Position numbers and translations under genes: made by a program
The notes under the pieces: model-generated
What the model was told of the DNA's origin: nothing
Seen by the model: the letters and a program-made list of their open reading frames with translations, nothing else
Database searches by the model: none
Origin: Anaerolineae bacterium
GTDB taxonomy: Bacteria > Chloroflexota > Anaerolineae > DRVO01
DNA length: 39,479 bases
Direction of reading: 5' to 3'
Assembly (NCBI GenBank): GCA_013178015.1
Contig: JABLXR010000037.1
Location: 1-39,479, forward strand
Shown: in pieces, positions 1 through 8,310 of the stretch
Position numbering within the stretch: position 1 is the first letter of the stretch
How the letters are laid out: every line of letters starts with the position of its first letter

Positions 1-1940
1 CGGAGCAGGGTGACGGAGCAGCGCACCGCTCCCAGGACCTGCCACCACAGGCAGGCATCGTCTTCAGGGTAGGGACGGCGCAGGGGTAGAGGGTGGGCCT
101 GGAGCTCCTCGGAGTGATAGAGGGGATCGGGCGGCGGAGGCGCCGGGAACTCGCCCTCGCTCAGGCCCAGGACGAAGAGGTGGTCCACGACCACCGCCCT
201 GCCGGCCTCCAGAGGCCCGAAGCGCACCCCGTCCGTGCCTCCCGTCTGCCAAGCCGTGGCTCGGAGGCGCTCGACCAGGGCACGGCGGAACTCAGACCAC
301 TCCACCTCGTCCTCGTGCGTGCCCAGGAGGGTGGCCTCGTCGAGTAAGTCGCGGAGAGCCCGCAGCAGCTGCCCCAATGCCTCCTGCTCGCAGTCTCGGC
401 CATCGGGTGGGCAAGCGATGAGCGGGACCACACCCGGTCCTCCTGCCGGCTCCGGCTCCTCGCTCTCCCCATCGGGCCTCAGGCCCAGGACTCTTTCCTG
501 GAGCCAGATGACGTAACCCTCCGCAGTGGCTGTGCGCGGCGGACAAGTGGTATCGAAGAAGGCGATCAGACCCTCGCGGATGGCCTGAAGTTGCTCCGGC
601 GGGAGCGTGGCGTAGAGGGGCAGGTACAGCCTGTCCTCGTCCTCAGGGTCTTCCGGGCGGGAGAGGGGTGGATCCAGGGCCCGCAGCCACTGGTTCCGCC
701 CGGCCACCACCGGGCGTTCCCGGGTGAGCCGGTCGAGCAGGGCGATCTGCTCTGAGGACAGCGAGGACTGGCAGACGTAGGGCGAGCGCAAGGCGTCGAA
801 GGTCTCCCGCCGGGGGAAGTCGAACGGGAGCAGGAGGAGGTTCAGCAGGGCGCGGATAGGGGGGCACTCGGCCAGGGCGCGCGCCACCGGCACCAGCACC
901 CCGTACTCCCGCGCCACCGCGGCCACGCAGTTGGCGTAGCGGTCGGGGGAAGGGGCCAGCAGGGCCACCGCCCCAGGATCGGCCCCGTCCAGGAGCAACC
1001 GTTTGATGGCGCGCAGGGCCAGGCGCACCTCCGCCTCGCGGGAGGGGGCGGCGATCGCTCGCCACACGGGTGGACCGGCCTCGAGGTTCACGGCCCCGGG
1101 ATGGGCGTCTGGTTCCAAGAGGAACCGCCGGACATGGCGCAGGGACTGCACTACCCCGGGGGGCTCCAGGACTGGCTCGGAGCTGAGGGTAGCGAACTCC
1201 AGCAGGGCCTGGCGGGTGCGGGCCAGGCGGGACAGGGCGCGGCTATCCGAGGGGCGGTCCTCGTCCCAGGTGAGGTAGACGGACACGTCGCCTATGGCCG
1301 ACGCCAGGTTCCTCAGCAGCCGCAACTGGACCGGGCTGAACTGGTCGAACCCGAGGACCAGAAGAAGGCCGATGTCCCCCGCCAGGCCAGGCTGCTGCTC
1401 GACCAGCCCGGCGGCGGTGGCCAGCAGCCCGTCAGCGTCGGTGCAGTGTCGCTGTTGGAGGAAGTCGTCGTAGCGGCGGTAGAGCAGCGCCAGTTGCGCG
1501 TCTCGGTGGGAGCCGCTCCGGCGGGCCTGGTCCTCCATCTGTTCGGGGGAGATCTCCTGGGTGCGCATCTCCCGCAGCCACTCCAGGGCGACGCGGGCAA
1601 ACCCTGGGTAACCGGCGACGGCGGCAAAGGTGGTTAGTTCGCCGCCGGCTTTCATCTGGGCCAGCAACTGGCGGACCAGGGCCAGGGCTGCCTGGCCGCT
1701 GATCTCGGTTACTGGGACAGCCGCCCGGTCTACGATCCACTCGGCCAAGCGATAGAACTGCCAGGCGCGCACCCCGGCGTGGTCACCCAGGCGCCGCTGC
1801 CACTGGAGGACGGAGTCATCGCCGGGGAGGAGGGCGTGTACCGGCCACAGGGGCCGGTCTCTGCGGGCGGTGCGCACGCGGGAGATGGCGTGGTGCAGGG
1901 CAGCATCGAGCGAGGGGGCAGGGAGAAGCGTGCCGGCCAT
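1..1940 (-). CDS. AddB-like PD-(D/E)XK exonuclease/helicase-fold subunit, N-terminal part, cut by window edge
   Basis: About 646 codons of an open frame run leftward off the window, so the C-terminus is missing. The start is the ATG at 1940; an in-frame TAG lies four codons upstream, so no earlier start is possible. The N-terminus has the AddB/RexB layout, a helicase-like fold without a recognisable Walker A (RPLWPVHALLPGDDSVLQ), followed by tracts such as LLLVLGFDQFSPVQLRLL. Near the left edge is FVLGLSEGEFPAPPPPDPLY, which matches the 'vlGl.eg.fP' segment typical of AddB. In that family the protein pairs with AddA (UvrD-like) in double-strand break resection; the nuclease domain and Fe-S cysteines would lie beyond the window. 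No AddA partner is visible. No clear ribosome binding site precedes the ATG, so a leaderless transcript is possible. Family call fairly sure, subunit identity less so. Confidence 0.75.
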   Translation of the reverse strand, partial: MAGTLLPAPSLDAALHHAISRVRTARRDRPLWPVHALLPGDDSVLQWQRRLGDHAGVRAWQFYRLAEWIVDRAAVPVTEISGQAALALVRQLLAQMKAGGELTTFAAVAGYPGFARVALEWLREMRTQEISPEQMEDQARRSGSHRDAQLALLYRRYDDFLQQRHCTDADGLLATAAGLVEQQPGLAGDIGLLLVLGFDQFSPVQLRLLRNLASAIGDVSVYLTWDEDRPSDSRALSRLARTRQALLEFATLSSEPVLEPPGVVQSLRHVRRFLLEPDAHPGAVNLEAGPPVWRAIAAPSREAEVRLALRAIKRLLLDGADPGAVALLAPSPDRYANCVAAVAREYGVLVPVARALAECPPIRALLNLLLLPFDFPRRETFDALRSPYVCQSSLSSEQIALLDRLTRERPVVAGRNQWLRALDPPLSRPEDPEDEDRLYLPLYATLPPEQLQAIREGLIAFFDTTCPPRTATAEGYVIWLQERVLGLRPDGESEEPEPAGGPGVVPLIACPPDGRDCEQEALGQLLRALRDLLDEATLLGTHEDEVEWSEFRRALVERLRATAWQTGGTDGVRFGPLEAGRAVVVDHLFVLGLSEGEFPAPPPPDPLYHSEELQAHPLPLRRPYPEDDACLWWQVLGAVRCSVTLL

Positions 1941-2134
1941 GCCGGGGTTCTAGAACGAGATCGCCTCTGTGTCAAGCGCAAGGAATGGAACGCTGATTAC
2001 GCTGATGCTACACTGACTCTCGCTGATCTGTTCGCAACCATGCTTTTCGATCAGCGTAGACCAGCGTCCTGTCAGCGTCATGTGCGCTGTACCTACTTCG
2101 GTAGGGCAGTGTTAGAATCGGGGCGGGAGAACCG
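1941..2134. repeat. Divergent intergenic region with iterated cgctgat half-sites and a -10-like box
   Basis: The region between the AddB-like gene and sucC carries several cgctgat words (from 1991 to 2027) followed by the inverse word atcagcg or cagcg (2050-2080). An 8-bp inverted repeat, cgctgatc at 2021-2028 and gatcagcg at 2049-2056, could form a hairpin. A smaller hairpin with a ttcg tetraloop (cctac/gtagg) lies at about 2092-2105. TAGAAT at 2113-2118 is a good -10-like box for sucC, but no good -35 is seen. The iterated words look like a dispersed intergenic repeat rather than a single operator. Confidence 0.4.
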
Positions 2135-3244
2135 ATGAGACTGCACGAATACCAGGCGAAGCGGATACTGTCTCAGCGTGGCATCTCCACGCCTGAGGGT
2201 GGGGTAGCCTACACCCCCGGTGAGGCGCACGAGGTGGCGGCCCAACTCCGGGGGCGGGTGGTGGTGAAGGCTCAGGTGCTGGCGCCTGGTCGGGGGAGGG
2301 CGGGGGGTATCAGGGTAGCGGAGGGCCCCGAGGCAGCCGAACTGGCGGCTCAGGAGATCATGAGCCTGGCCATTGGGGGCTTGCCCGTCCGGCGGGTGTT
2401 GGTAGAGCGCGCCATTGACATCCGCCGGCAGATGTACATGGGCCTGGCGCTGCAGCCCACCGGCGAGGTCCAGTTCACCGTCGCCAGCGAGGCAGCTCCC
2501 TTCACCGAGCCCCCGCGCACCATTGCCCTGGACTACGGCATTGGGCTGCTTCCCTTCCAGGTGCGAGAGTTGGCCTTTGCCTTGGGGCTTCCCCAGCGGG
2601 CTACGGAGGGGATGGTGCAGATGGGGCTGGCCTTGTGGGATACGCTAATTGCCACCGACGCTCTGTGGGTGGAGCTCAACCCCCTGGCGTTGACCCCAGT
2701 GGAGGACCTGGTAGTGGTGGACTCCAAGATCACCCTGGACGACAATGCCCTCTACCGGCACCCCGAGCTGGCGGAGTTGCGGGAGGCGGAGGAGCTCACC
2801 CCGGCGGAGAGCGAGGCCCGGCGCTACGGCCTCTACTACGTGGGGCTGGACGGCAACGTGGGCTCGCTGGTGAACGGGGCCGGGCTGGCCATGGCCACCA
2901 GCGACGCCATCGAGGCCTTGGGAGGACGATCGGCCAACATTCTGGATGTGGGCGGGGGGGCCCGGGCCCAGAGGGTAGCTGCGGGCATGAACATTCTGCT
3001 GCGCGATGCTCGGCTGCGCTCCATCCTGGTGGCGATCTTCGGCGGGATCACCCGGTGTGACGAGGTGGCGGCGGGCATCCTGGCCGCCATCCAGTGCTCG
3101 GGGGCGCCGGTGCCCATCTACGTGCGCCTCACGGGCACTAACGAGCACGAGGGGAGGCAGATGCTGGCCGGAGCTCCGGTGACACTGGTCTCGGACCTCT
3201 ACGAGGGGGCGCGCCTGGCGGTGGCTACTGCGGAGGCGGCATGA
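2135..3244 (+). CDS. sucC: Succinate--CoA ligase (ADP-forming) beta subunit, SucC-like
   Basis: The ATP-grasp subunit of succinyl-CoA synthetase couples succinyl-CoA cleavage to nucleotide phosphorylation in the TCA cycle, in the cytoplasm. The 369-residue protein begins [12 protein letters not shown] as in the family. It keeps the ATP-grasp stretch [19 protein letters not shown], the metal-binding VELNPL, the [21 protein letters not shown] segment and the glycine-rich NILDVGGGA. It is somewhat shorter than the E. coli protein (388 residues). The ATG is preceded by GGGAGA. The stop overlaps the sucD start by four bases (ATGA), so the pair is translationally coupled. Substrate could be succinate or another dicarboxylate; malate-CoA ligases share this fold. 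Confidence 0.92.
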   Translation: MRLHEYQAKRILSQRGISTPEGGVAYTPGEAHEVAAQLRGRVVVKAQVLAPGRGRAGGIRVAEGPEAAELAAQEIMSLAIGGLPVRRVLVERAIDIRRQMYMGLALQPTGEVQFTVASEAAPFTEPPRTIALDYGIGLLPFQVRELAFALGLPQRATEGMVQMGLALWDTLIATDALWVELNPLALTPVEDLVVVDSKITLDDNALYRHPELAELREAEELTPAESEARRYGLYYVGLDGNVGSLVNGAGLAMATSDAIEALGGRSANILDVGGGARAQRVAAGMNILLRDARLRSILVAIFGGITRCDEVAAGILAAIQCSGAPVPIYVRLTGTNEHEGRQMLAGAPVTLVSDLYEGARLAVATAEAA

Positions 3245-4119
3245 GCATCCTTCTGGACGCGGAGACCAGGGTACTGGTGCAGGGGATCACCGGGCGCGAG
3301 GGGCGTTTCCACACTCAGCGCATGCTCGACTATGGCACCAAGGTGGTTGCCGGGGTGGTGCCGGGCCGTGGAGGGGAGTGGGTACACGGGGTGCCGGTGT
3401 TCGATAGCGTGCGGGAGGCCATGGTGGCCACGGAGGCGGAGGCATCGGTGACGTTCGTGCCGGCGCGCTTCGCGACCGATGCCATTTACGAGGCCGCCTT
3501 CTCCGGCATCAAGCTGATCGTGAGCGTGACCGAGGGCATCCCGGTGCATGACGTGGTGCGGTTGCGGCGCTTCCTGGCCGAGCGGAACGCCCGCCTGATA
3601 GGGCCGAACTCTCCTGGCATCGTGGTGCCCGGAGCGGCCAAGCTGGGCATCATGCCGGGTAGCATTCACACTCCGGGCCCGGTGGGGGTGCTGTCTCGCA
3701 GCAGCACTCTGACGTACGAGATCGTGGCGGCGCTGAGCCGGTTCCGCCTCGGGCAGTCTACCGTAGTGGGGATAGGCGGGGACTACGTGGTGGGCACAGG
3801 CTTTGTGGAGCTGCTAGAGCTGCTCAACGATGACCCCGACACCGAGGAGGTGGTGCTGATCGGGGAGATCGGGGGGATGGAGGAGCAGCTGGCGGCAGAG
3901 TACATCGGCAGCCACATGAGCAAGCCGGTGGTGGCCTACATCGCCGGCCTGACGGCGCCTCCGCGCAAGCGCATCGGCCATCCCGGGGCGATAGTGGACC
4001 GCTCCGATAGCAGCGCGCAGGAGAAGATCGAAGCGCTGCGGGCGGCGGGGGTGCAGGTGGCGGAGCATCCGGCCCAGGTGGCGGAGCTGCTACAGGCCGG
4101 AACGAGGGAGGGGGCGTGA
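3241..4119 (+). CDS. sucD: Succinate--CoA ligase alpha subunit, SucD-like
   Basis: CoA-binding and phosphohistidine-carrying subunit, partner of the upstream beta subunit. The 292-residue protein has the N-terminal CoA-binding Rossmann motif ([18 protein letters not shown]), then [17 protein letters not shown] and the active-site loop RIGHPGAIV. His247 in that loop corresponds by alignment to the phosphohistidine of E. coli SucD (His246). Small departures from the usual consensus are GPNSPG for GPNCPG, RSSTL for [15 protein letters not shown] for GIGGDPVNGT and [10 protein letters not shown] for SGGKGTAQEK. These may reflect a divergent lineage or a different acid substrate. It overlaps sucC by 4 bp. 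Confidence 0.92.
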   Translation: MSILLDAETRVLVQGITGREGRFHTQRMLDYGTKVVAGVVPGRGGEWVHGVPVFDSVREAMVATEAEASVTFVPARFATDAIYEAAFSGIKLIVSVTEGIPVHDVVRLRRFLAERNARLIGPNSPGIVVPGAAKLGIMPGSIHTPGPVGVLSRSSTLTYEIVAALSRFRLGQSTVVGIGGDYVVGTGFVELLELLNDDPDTEEVVLIGEIGGMEEQLAAEYIGSHMSKPVVAYIAGLTAPPRKRIGHPGAIVDRSDSSAQEKIEALRAAGVQVAEHPAQVAELLQAGTREGA

Positions 4120-4486
4120 GTCTCTGGGGGGCGGACGCGGCGCGGCGCGCAGTCGGCTCCGGCAGAGGCACGGGCTGAAGCCGCGTGCTAGAGATGCGAG
4201 GCCGGCCTGCGCCGGCTGGCGACTGGAGCCCGCGAAGGTGTGTTGCGCCCGGGTGTCGAGCCTGATGCCCGTGGATCAGGCGGTCTCTGCTCTGAGAAGT
4301 CCCGCTAAGCCGCCTGTTGATCAGGGGCCAACGTGACCTGCCTCCGGTACGAGCTCAAAGCATCACAGACACTCGGCCTCGCCCTACCCCTGAACCTCCA
4401 CCTCTCAGTATGGTCCGCGCAATCGCTCCTTTCATGGTATCAGGTGTGCCCTAGAGAGACACGAAGGTCTGCGGTGAATCCCACCC
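4120..4486. other. Gene-free spacer between convergent sucD and sulfatase genes
   Basis: No ORF with a plausible start and coding character is visible. The spacer holds short hairpin-forming words: gccggc twice with a four-base loop at 4201-4216, and caggcgg/ccgcctg at 4277-4283 and 4310-4316 with extra gatc pairing outside. One of these may terminate transcription from either side, but neither is followed by a T-run. The stretch around 4160-4200 (cacgggctgaagccgcgtg) resembles a dispersed intergenic repeat. Confidence 0.3.
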
Positions 4487-5851
4487 CTACTGCAGCGCCT
4501 CTTCCTCGCTCACCCGTCGCTGGCCGCTTGGCCGCGCCTCCGCCTCCACTATCTCCGGCCACTCCTCCCCCGCTTCCACCATCCGCCGCAGCAGGCGCTC
4601 CCGCATCACCGCCGCCACCTTCCGGTGCGACTCCATGTGGATCAGGTTGGTGAGCTCGTAGGGGTCGGCCTCCAGGTCGTACAGGCAGTCCTCCACGTAA
4701 CGGTCCGAGCCCGGATCGCGGCCGGGGTCCTTGTCGGGGGCTACCACGGAGTACTTCCAGCGCCTGGTGCGGACGGCCCGGCCCACCTGAGCCTCGCTGA
4801 TCTGGATGAACACCTCCTCCGGCCAGTCCACCGCTTCCCGTCGCAGCAGGGGCATGATGGAGCGGCCCTGCATCCGCTCGGGCACCTCCAGCCCGGCGGC
4901 GTCCAGCAGGGTGGGGGGCAGGTCCACCAGGCTGACCATCTCCCGCACCTGACCGCCGCCCCGGAAGCCCGGCCCCGTCAGCAAAGTGGGTACGCGGACG
5001 GCGCTGTCGTGGCAGGAGCGTTTGTACTCGGCGTTGCGGGTCTTGAAGTGGCTGCCGTGGTCCGAGGTGAAGAGGACAATGGTATTGTCGCTGAGGTCCA
5101 GGCTCTTCAGGGCATCAAGCAGTCGGCCGAAGGCCTCGTCCAGCCGCTTGACCATGCCGAAGTAGCCGCCCAGGTGCTGGGCCGCCGAGCCACCCAGGGC
5201 CTGAAGGTCGGGCGGGATCCAGCGGCCGGTGTAGCGCTCCCGGTAGCCATCCGGAGGCGGGTAGTCGTCCACGTGGTTCTGGTGATGGGGCTCCAGGTAG
5301 GAGATGGTGAGGAAGAAGGGCTCGTGCTGGTGCTCGTCCAGGTAGCGGATGGCGGCATCGGTGAGGGCGTCCACTCGATAGCCGGGCAGCCGCACCGGCC
5401 GATTGTCGTTGTCATACATGACGGTGCGGTAGGGCTCAGAGGTGAACTCCAGCAGCTCCGAGCCCAGCCAGTACTGGAATCCGCCCCGCCGCTCCTCCGG
5501 CACCGCCTCCGGGTGCTCCCGGCCCGCCAGGTGCCACTTGCCGATGTAGCCGGTGTGGTAGCCGGCGTCGTTGAAGCGACGGGCCACGGTGTCCTCTCCC
5601 ACCCGCATGCCGATGCCGTTGCGGAAGACGCCGGTGTTGGTGGCGTAGAGGCCAGTCTGTAGAGAAGACCGGGCCGGGGCGCACACTGGTTGGCAGGTGA
5701 AGGCGTGGTACAGGTGCGTGCCCTCTCGAGCTATCCGGTCGAAGTTGGGGGTCAGGCCCAGCGGGTTGCCGTGGACCCCGGTGGTATCCCATCGCTGCTG
5801 GTCGGTGAAGAAGAAGACGACGTTGGGCCGATCCGGGCGCCGATGGTTCAT
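4487..5851 (-). CDS. Sulfatase (arylsulfatase A family)
   Basis: Hydrolyses a sulfate ester; the natural substrate cannot be told from sequence, but sulfated glycans fit the neighbourhood. The 454-residue protein starts with PNVVFFFTDQQRWDTTG, whose Asp/Gln belong to the metal site. It then has the signature C57-A-P-A-R61 followed by SSLQTG. In this family the Cys is converted to formylglycine, as in the C/S-x-P-x-R motif. SDHGSHF is the second metal-binding segment. The C-terminal part has the LYDLEADPYELTNL motif typical of the family. No signal peptide is evident, so it may be cytoplasmic. No formylglycine-generating enzyme or anSME gene is in the window. The Gfo/Idh/MocA gene is next upstream on the same strand, 167 bp away. 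Confidence 0.92.
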   Translation of the reverse strand: MNHRRPDRPNVVFFFTDQQRWDTTGVHGNPLGLTPNFDRIAREGTHLYHAFTCQPVCAPARSSLQTGLYATNTGVFRNGIGMRVGEDTVARRFNDAGYHTGYIGKWHLAGREHPEAVPEERRGGFQYWLGSELLEFTSEPYRTVMYDNDNRPVRLPGYRVDALTDAAIRYLDEHQHEPFFLTISYLEPHHQNHVDDYPPPDGYRERYTGRWIPPDLQALGGSAAQHLGGYFGMVKRLDEAFGRLLDALKSLDLSDNTIVLFTSDHGSHFKTRNAEYKRSCHDSAVRVPTLLTGPGFRGGGQVREMVSLVDLPPTLLDAAGLEVPERMQGRSIMPLLRREAVDWPEEVFIQISEAQVGRAVRTRRWKYSVVAPDKDPGRDPGSDRYVEDCLYDLEADPYELTNLIHMESHRKVAAVMRERLLRRMVEAGEEWPEIVEAEARPSGQRRVSEEEALQ

Positions 5852-5863
5852 TCCACTCTCCTC

Positions 5864-6018
5864 AGGATAGGTTATAGGTTACAGGTTACAGGGTAGGAGG
5901 GTCGGCATCCGCCGCGTCTCAGCGGCCGTCATGCACTCACCTCATGGCCTGGAATCTGATCCCTCCAACCTGCACCCTGTTCCCTGTACCCTATACCCTG
6001 TTCCCTGTTCCCTGTAAC
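5864..6018. repeat. Inverted clusters of ggttaca/ccctgt low-complexity repeats
   Basis: From 5864 to about 5897 the + strand reads as iterated ggttaca-type 7-mers. From about 5978 to 6018 it reads as iterated ccctgt(a)/ttccctgt words, which are the reverse complement of the same motif family. The two clusters are therefore inverted with about 80 bases between them and can fold together. They fill most of the spacer between the oxidoreductase stop and the sulfatase start. Confidence 0.55.
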
Positions 6019-7020
6019 CTACTCCAGCCCCAGGCCGCGCAGATTGGCCACCACTCCCTCCTCCTCGGCCCGGTACAGCCGCCAGATGACGCGCAGGCCC
6101 TGGAGGCTGCCGGGGCCGTCGGTGAGGGGGCGCTGACCGGTCTCCACGCAGTCGAGGAAGTGCTTCATCTCGTTCTCGGTGTGTTTGTTGGGCTCCGCCT
6201 CCATGATGAGCTCTTCCTCGCCCTTGTGGATGAAGGTGAGCTTGCCGTGAGTGATGTCGGCCTCCAGCAGGCCATCGGTGCAGTGGGCGTGGAAAGAGTA
6301 GCCCAGGCGGGTACCCCGCGCGCCCCAGGTGCCAAAGTGGTAGCCCAGGCGTCCGCCCTCGAACTCGATGCAGACGTTGCTGGTGCCCTCCTTCTCCATC
6401 CATGGGGTGCCGAAGTTGGTTCCCAGGTGGGTGCCCTGAATGGGGCGGCCCAGGTACCAGAGGAGGATGTCTATGTAGTGGCAGCCGTGGCTGAAGAGCT
6501 GTCCCCCGCCCAGGGTCTTGGCGCTTAGGGCCCAATGGCCGGGCCAGTACTGGGTCAGTTGCTCCGTCCAGATGGACACCTGGAATACATCCCCAAATAC
6601 GCGGCCATCCAGCAGTTGCTTCATGCGGACCACCAGGGGGTGATAGCGCATGCAGTAGGCGATCATGAGGGTGCGCTGGTTGCGCTCCGACGCCTCGATC
6701 AGGTCCAGGCACTCTCGCTCGCTGTTGGCCATGGGCTTCTCCAGGAGGACGTGCTTGCCCGCCTCCAGGCACTCCATGCCCACCGGGTAGTGCAGGTGGT
6801 GAGGCAGGACGATCAGCACCGCGTCCACCTCATCCAGAATCTTACGGTAATCGGTGACGGCGACGGCTCCTTCGAAGTGCTCGGCCACGGCCCTGGCCTT
6901 GCCCTCGTCAATATCCACCGCCGCCACCAGGTCCATCCGATCGCGAACCCGGTCGAACCGCTGCACGTGGGCCTTTGCCATGCCCCCGCAACCGATGAGC
7001 CCCAGGCGAATCCTGTCCAT
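6019..7020 (-). CDS. Gfo/Idh/MocA family NAD(P)-dependent oxidoreductase
   Basis: Cytoplasmic sugar or polyol dehydrogenase of the Gfo/Idh/MocA superfamily, 333 residues. The N-terminal Rossmann motif is GLIGCGGMAKAHVQRF (glycine-rich loop), followed by the acidic end of strand 2 (AAVDID). The family's catalytic-region motif EKP is in GKHVLLEKPMANSERE. The GFO_IDH_MocA C-terminal domain includes GGGQLFSHGCHYIDILLWYLG with the usual Gly-rich and H-x-x-D pattern. The ATG at 7020 is preceded by a good GGAGGAG site. Substrate unknown; position beside a sulfatase suggests carbohydrate catabolism. Confidence 0.9.
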   Translation of the reverse strand: MDRIRLGLIGCGGMAKAHVQRFDRVRDRMDLVAAVDIDEGKARAVAEHFEGAVAVTDYRKILDEVDAVLIVLPHHLHYPVGMECLEAGKHVLLEKPMANSERECLDLIEASERNQRTLMIAYCMRYHPLVVRMKQLLDGRVFGDVFQVSIWTEQLTQYWPGHWALSAKTLGGGQLFSHGCHYIDILLWYLGRPIQGTHLGTNFGTPWMEKEGTSNVCIEFEGGRLGYHFGTWGARGTRLGYSFHAHCTDGLLEADITHGKLTFIHKGEEELIMEAEPNKHTENEMKHFLDCVETGQRPLTDGPGSLQGLRVIWRLYRAEEEGVVANLRGLGLE

Positions 7021-7293
7021 GGGTGCCTTCTCCTCCCTTGCGCGCGGCCAGAACCTCGAGCCGCGTGGGCCGATTGTGCCCCAGGGAAATCAAGAGGACA
7101 ACCGGCGGCGAGCGAGGGTGAGGCCGGGCCCCTTCGGCCGCGGGGGGATTCGACGGGATCGGGGCGGGGCGTGTCACCGTGCACCCGCTGACGACCGGCG
7201 GAGACTGGCCTGTTAGGGCCTCCTTTCTGAGACGATGGGGAGACGGTGGGATCACATAATGTCTCCTGCAGCATTCAGCGCGGAGGTGACGCC

Positions 7294-7764
7294 ATGCAGG
7301 TTAGGATACTGAGGCTGGAGCCCATGCGAGTGGCCTATTCCCACGCCGTGGGGGCCGAGCCAGAGAAGGCTTCCTGGGAGATCATGGAGAAGTGGGCCAA
7401 GGCCAAGGGCCTCCTGGACGGCACCAGGCCCTACCGCATCTTCGGCCACAACAACCCCAACCCGTCCGGCGGGGACCCCATCTACGGGTACGACTTTCTC
7501 CTCACCGTGGATGAGGAGGTGGAGCCCGAGGGCGAAATCGGGGTGAAGCGCCTTGCCGGGGGCCTGTACGCGGCCACGCTCATCCCCCTAGGCACCGGTG
7601 ACGGCAGCCACATCTCGGATGCCTGGATGGAGCTGCACCAGTGGGTGGAGGCGTCGGCCTTCCGGCGCGGCTCCCATCAGTGGCTGGAGGAGCAGCTGAC
7701 CGTGACCGCCGCCGACGGCAGTCAGGAGCTCCTCCTCGATCTGTACTACCCGTTGGAAGGCTGA
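7294..7764 (+). CDS. GyrI-like / AraC effector-binding domain protein
   Basis: A 156-residue single-domain protein. MQVRILRLEPMRVAYSHAVG and the later DPIYGYDFLLTVDEEVEPEGEI and LAGGLYAATLIPLG segments match the GyrI-like/SOUL-fold domain that binds small molecules. Such domains act as drug- or ligand-binding modules alone or in AraC-type regulators. No DNA-binding domain is present. The ATG at 7294 has an ideal GGAGGTG site, so it is preferred over an in-frame ATG 48 bases upstream. The 273-bp spacer shared with the divergent oxidoreductase holds CATAAT at 7255-7260 as a possible -10 box, without a clear -35. Ligand unknown. Confidence 0.72.
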   Translation: MQVRILRLEPMRVAYSHAVGAEPEKASWEIMEKWAKAKGLLDGTRPYRIFGHNNPNPSGGDPIYGYDFLLTVDEEVEPEGEIGVKRLAGGLYAATLIPLGTGDGSHISDAWMELHQWVEASAFRRGSHQWLEEQLTVTAADGSQELLLDLYYPLEG

Positions 7765-7921
7765 GCCGGGAGAGCACGCCCCAGGCCGATCTGATCCCAT
7801 GGGCCCGGCCGGCTGCGAGCTCAGGAGGAACGGCTCTGCCCACGCTCGCGAGACGGTCTGGAGACGAGAGGTCAGTACTATGGCTCCCGTAAGCGTAGTA
7901 GTGGCGAAGGAGGGAGTCTCC

Positions 7922-8125
7922 ATGTGGGCATTCGGGATCGAGCATTGGTACCGTGAGGGAGCAAGAGGACGCGGGACTGAGGGCAGAACGATGGAACGGC
8001 TGGCGCAGCTGGCGGGCAGCGGGCGACAAGACACGCCGGACCGACAACATCCCGGTGCGCTGGGTGGCCTGACAGGGCTGGTGGGCCTGGCCGTGGGCTG
8101 GATCCTCCACGTCAGAGCACTATGA
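7922..8125 (+). CDS. Small hypothetical protein (67 aa) with a hydrophobic C-terminal segment
   Basis: An ATG at 7922 preceded by GGAGG at good spacing (aaggagggagtctcc) opens a 67-codon frame ending at 8125. The N-terminal half is polar (MWAFGIEHWYREGARGRG) and the C-terminal 22 residues (LGGLTGLVGLAVGWILHVRA) form one likely membrane helix. I do not recognise a family. It is the only ORF with a proper ribosome binding site in the spacer after the GyrI-like gene, and a hairpin terminator follows it. It could be spurious. Confidence 0.4.
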   Translation: MWAFGIEHWYREGARGRGTEGRTMERLAQLAGSGRQDTPDRQHPGALGGLTGLVGLAVGWILHVRAL

Positions 8126-8222
8126 CCCCTGGGCCGGCAACGTCCGGGACGGCTGCGGTGGACCCGTCACTGGGGGCCGTCCGGTCGGGTGCCGGCCTTC
8201 CCCCTCGTTCCTCCTCAAAGCC

Positions 8223-8249
8223 CGCGGGGGCCGGCACACGGCCCCCGCG
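8223..8249. terminator. Strong GC hairpin between convergent genes
   Basis: A perfect 10-bp stem (8223-8232 with 8240-8249) and 7-base loop lie between the small + strand gene and the - strand regulator stop at 8311. The arm is cgcgggggcc. No long T-run follows (ttgtc on the + side), so it may be a bidirectional or partly factor-dependent terminator. Confidence 0.55.
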
Positions 8250-8310
8250 TTGTCATGACGGTGGTGGGCCCCCATCACTTCGCTGGCATGGCGGAATCGC
8301 TAGAGGGCAG

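Noticed and set aside
8223-8249. Riboswitch or small RNA at the hairpin
   Set aside because: Simple GC stem between convergent genes; a terminator role is enough.
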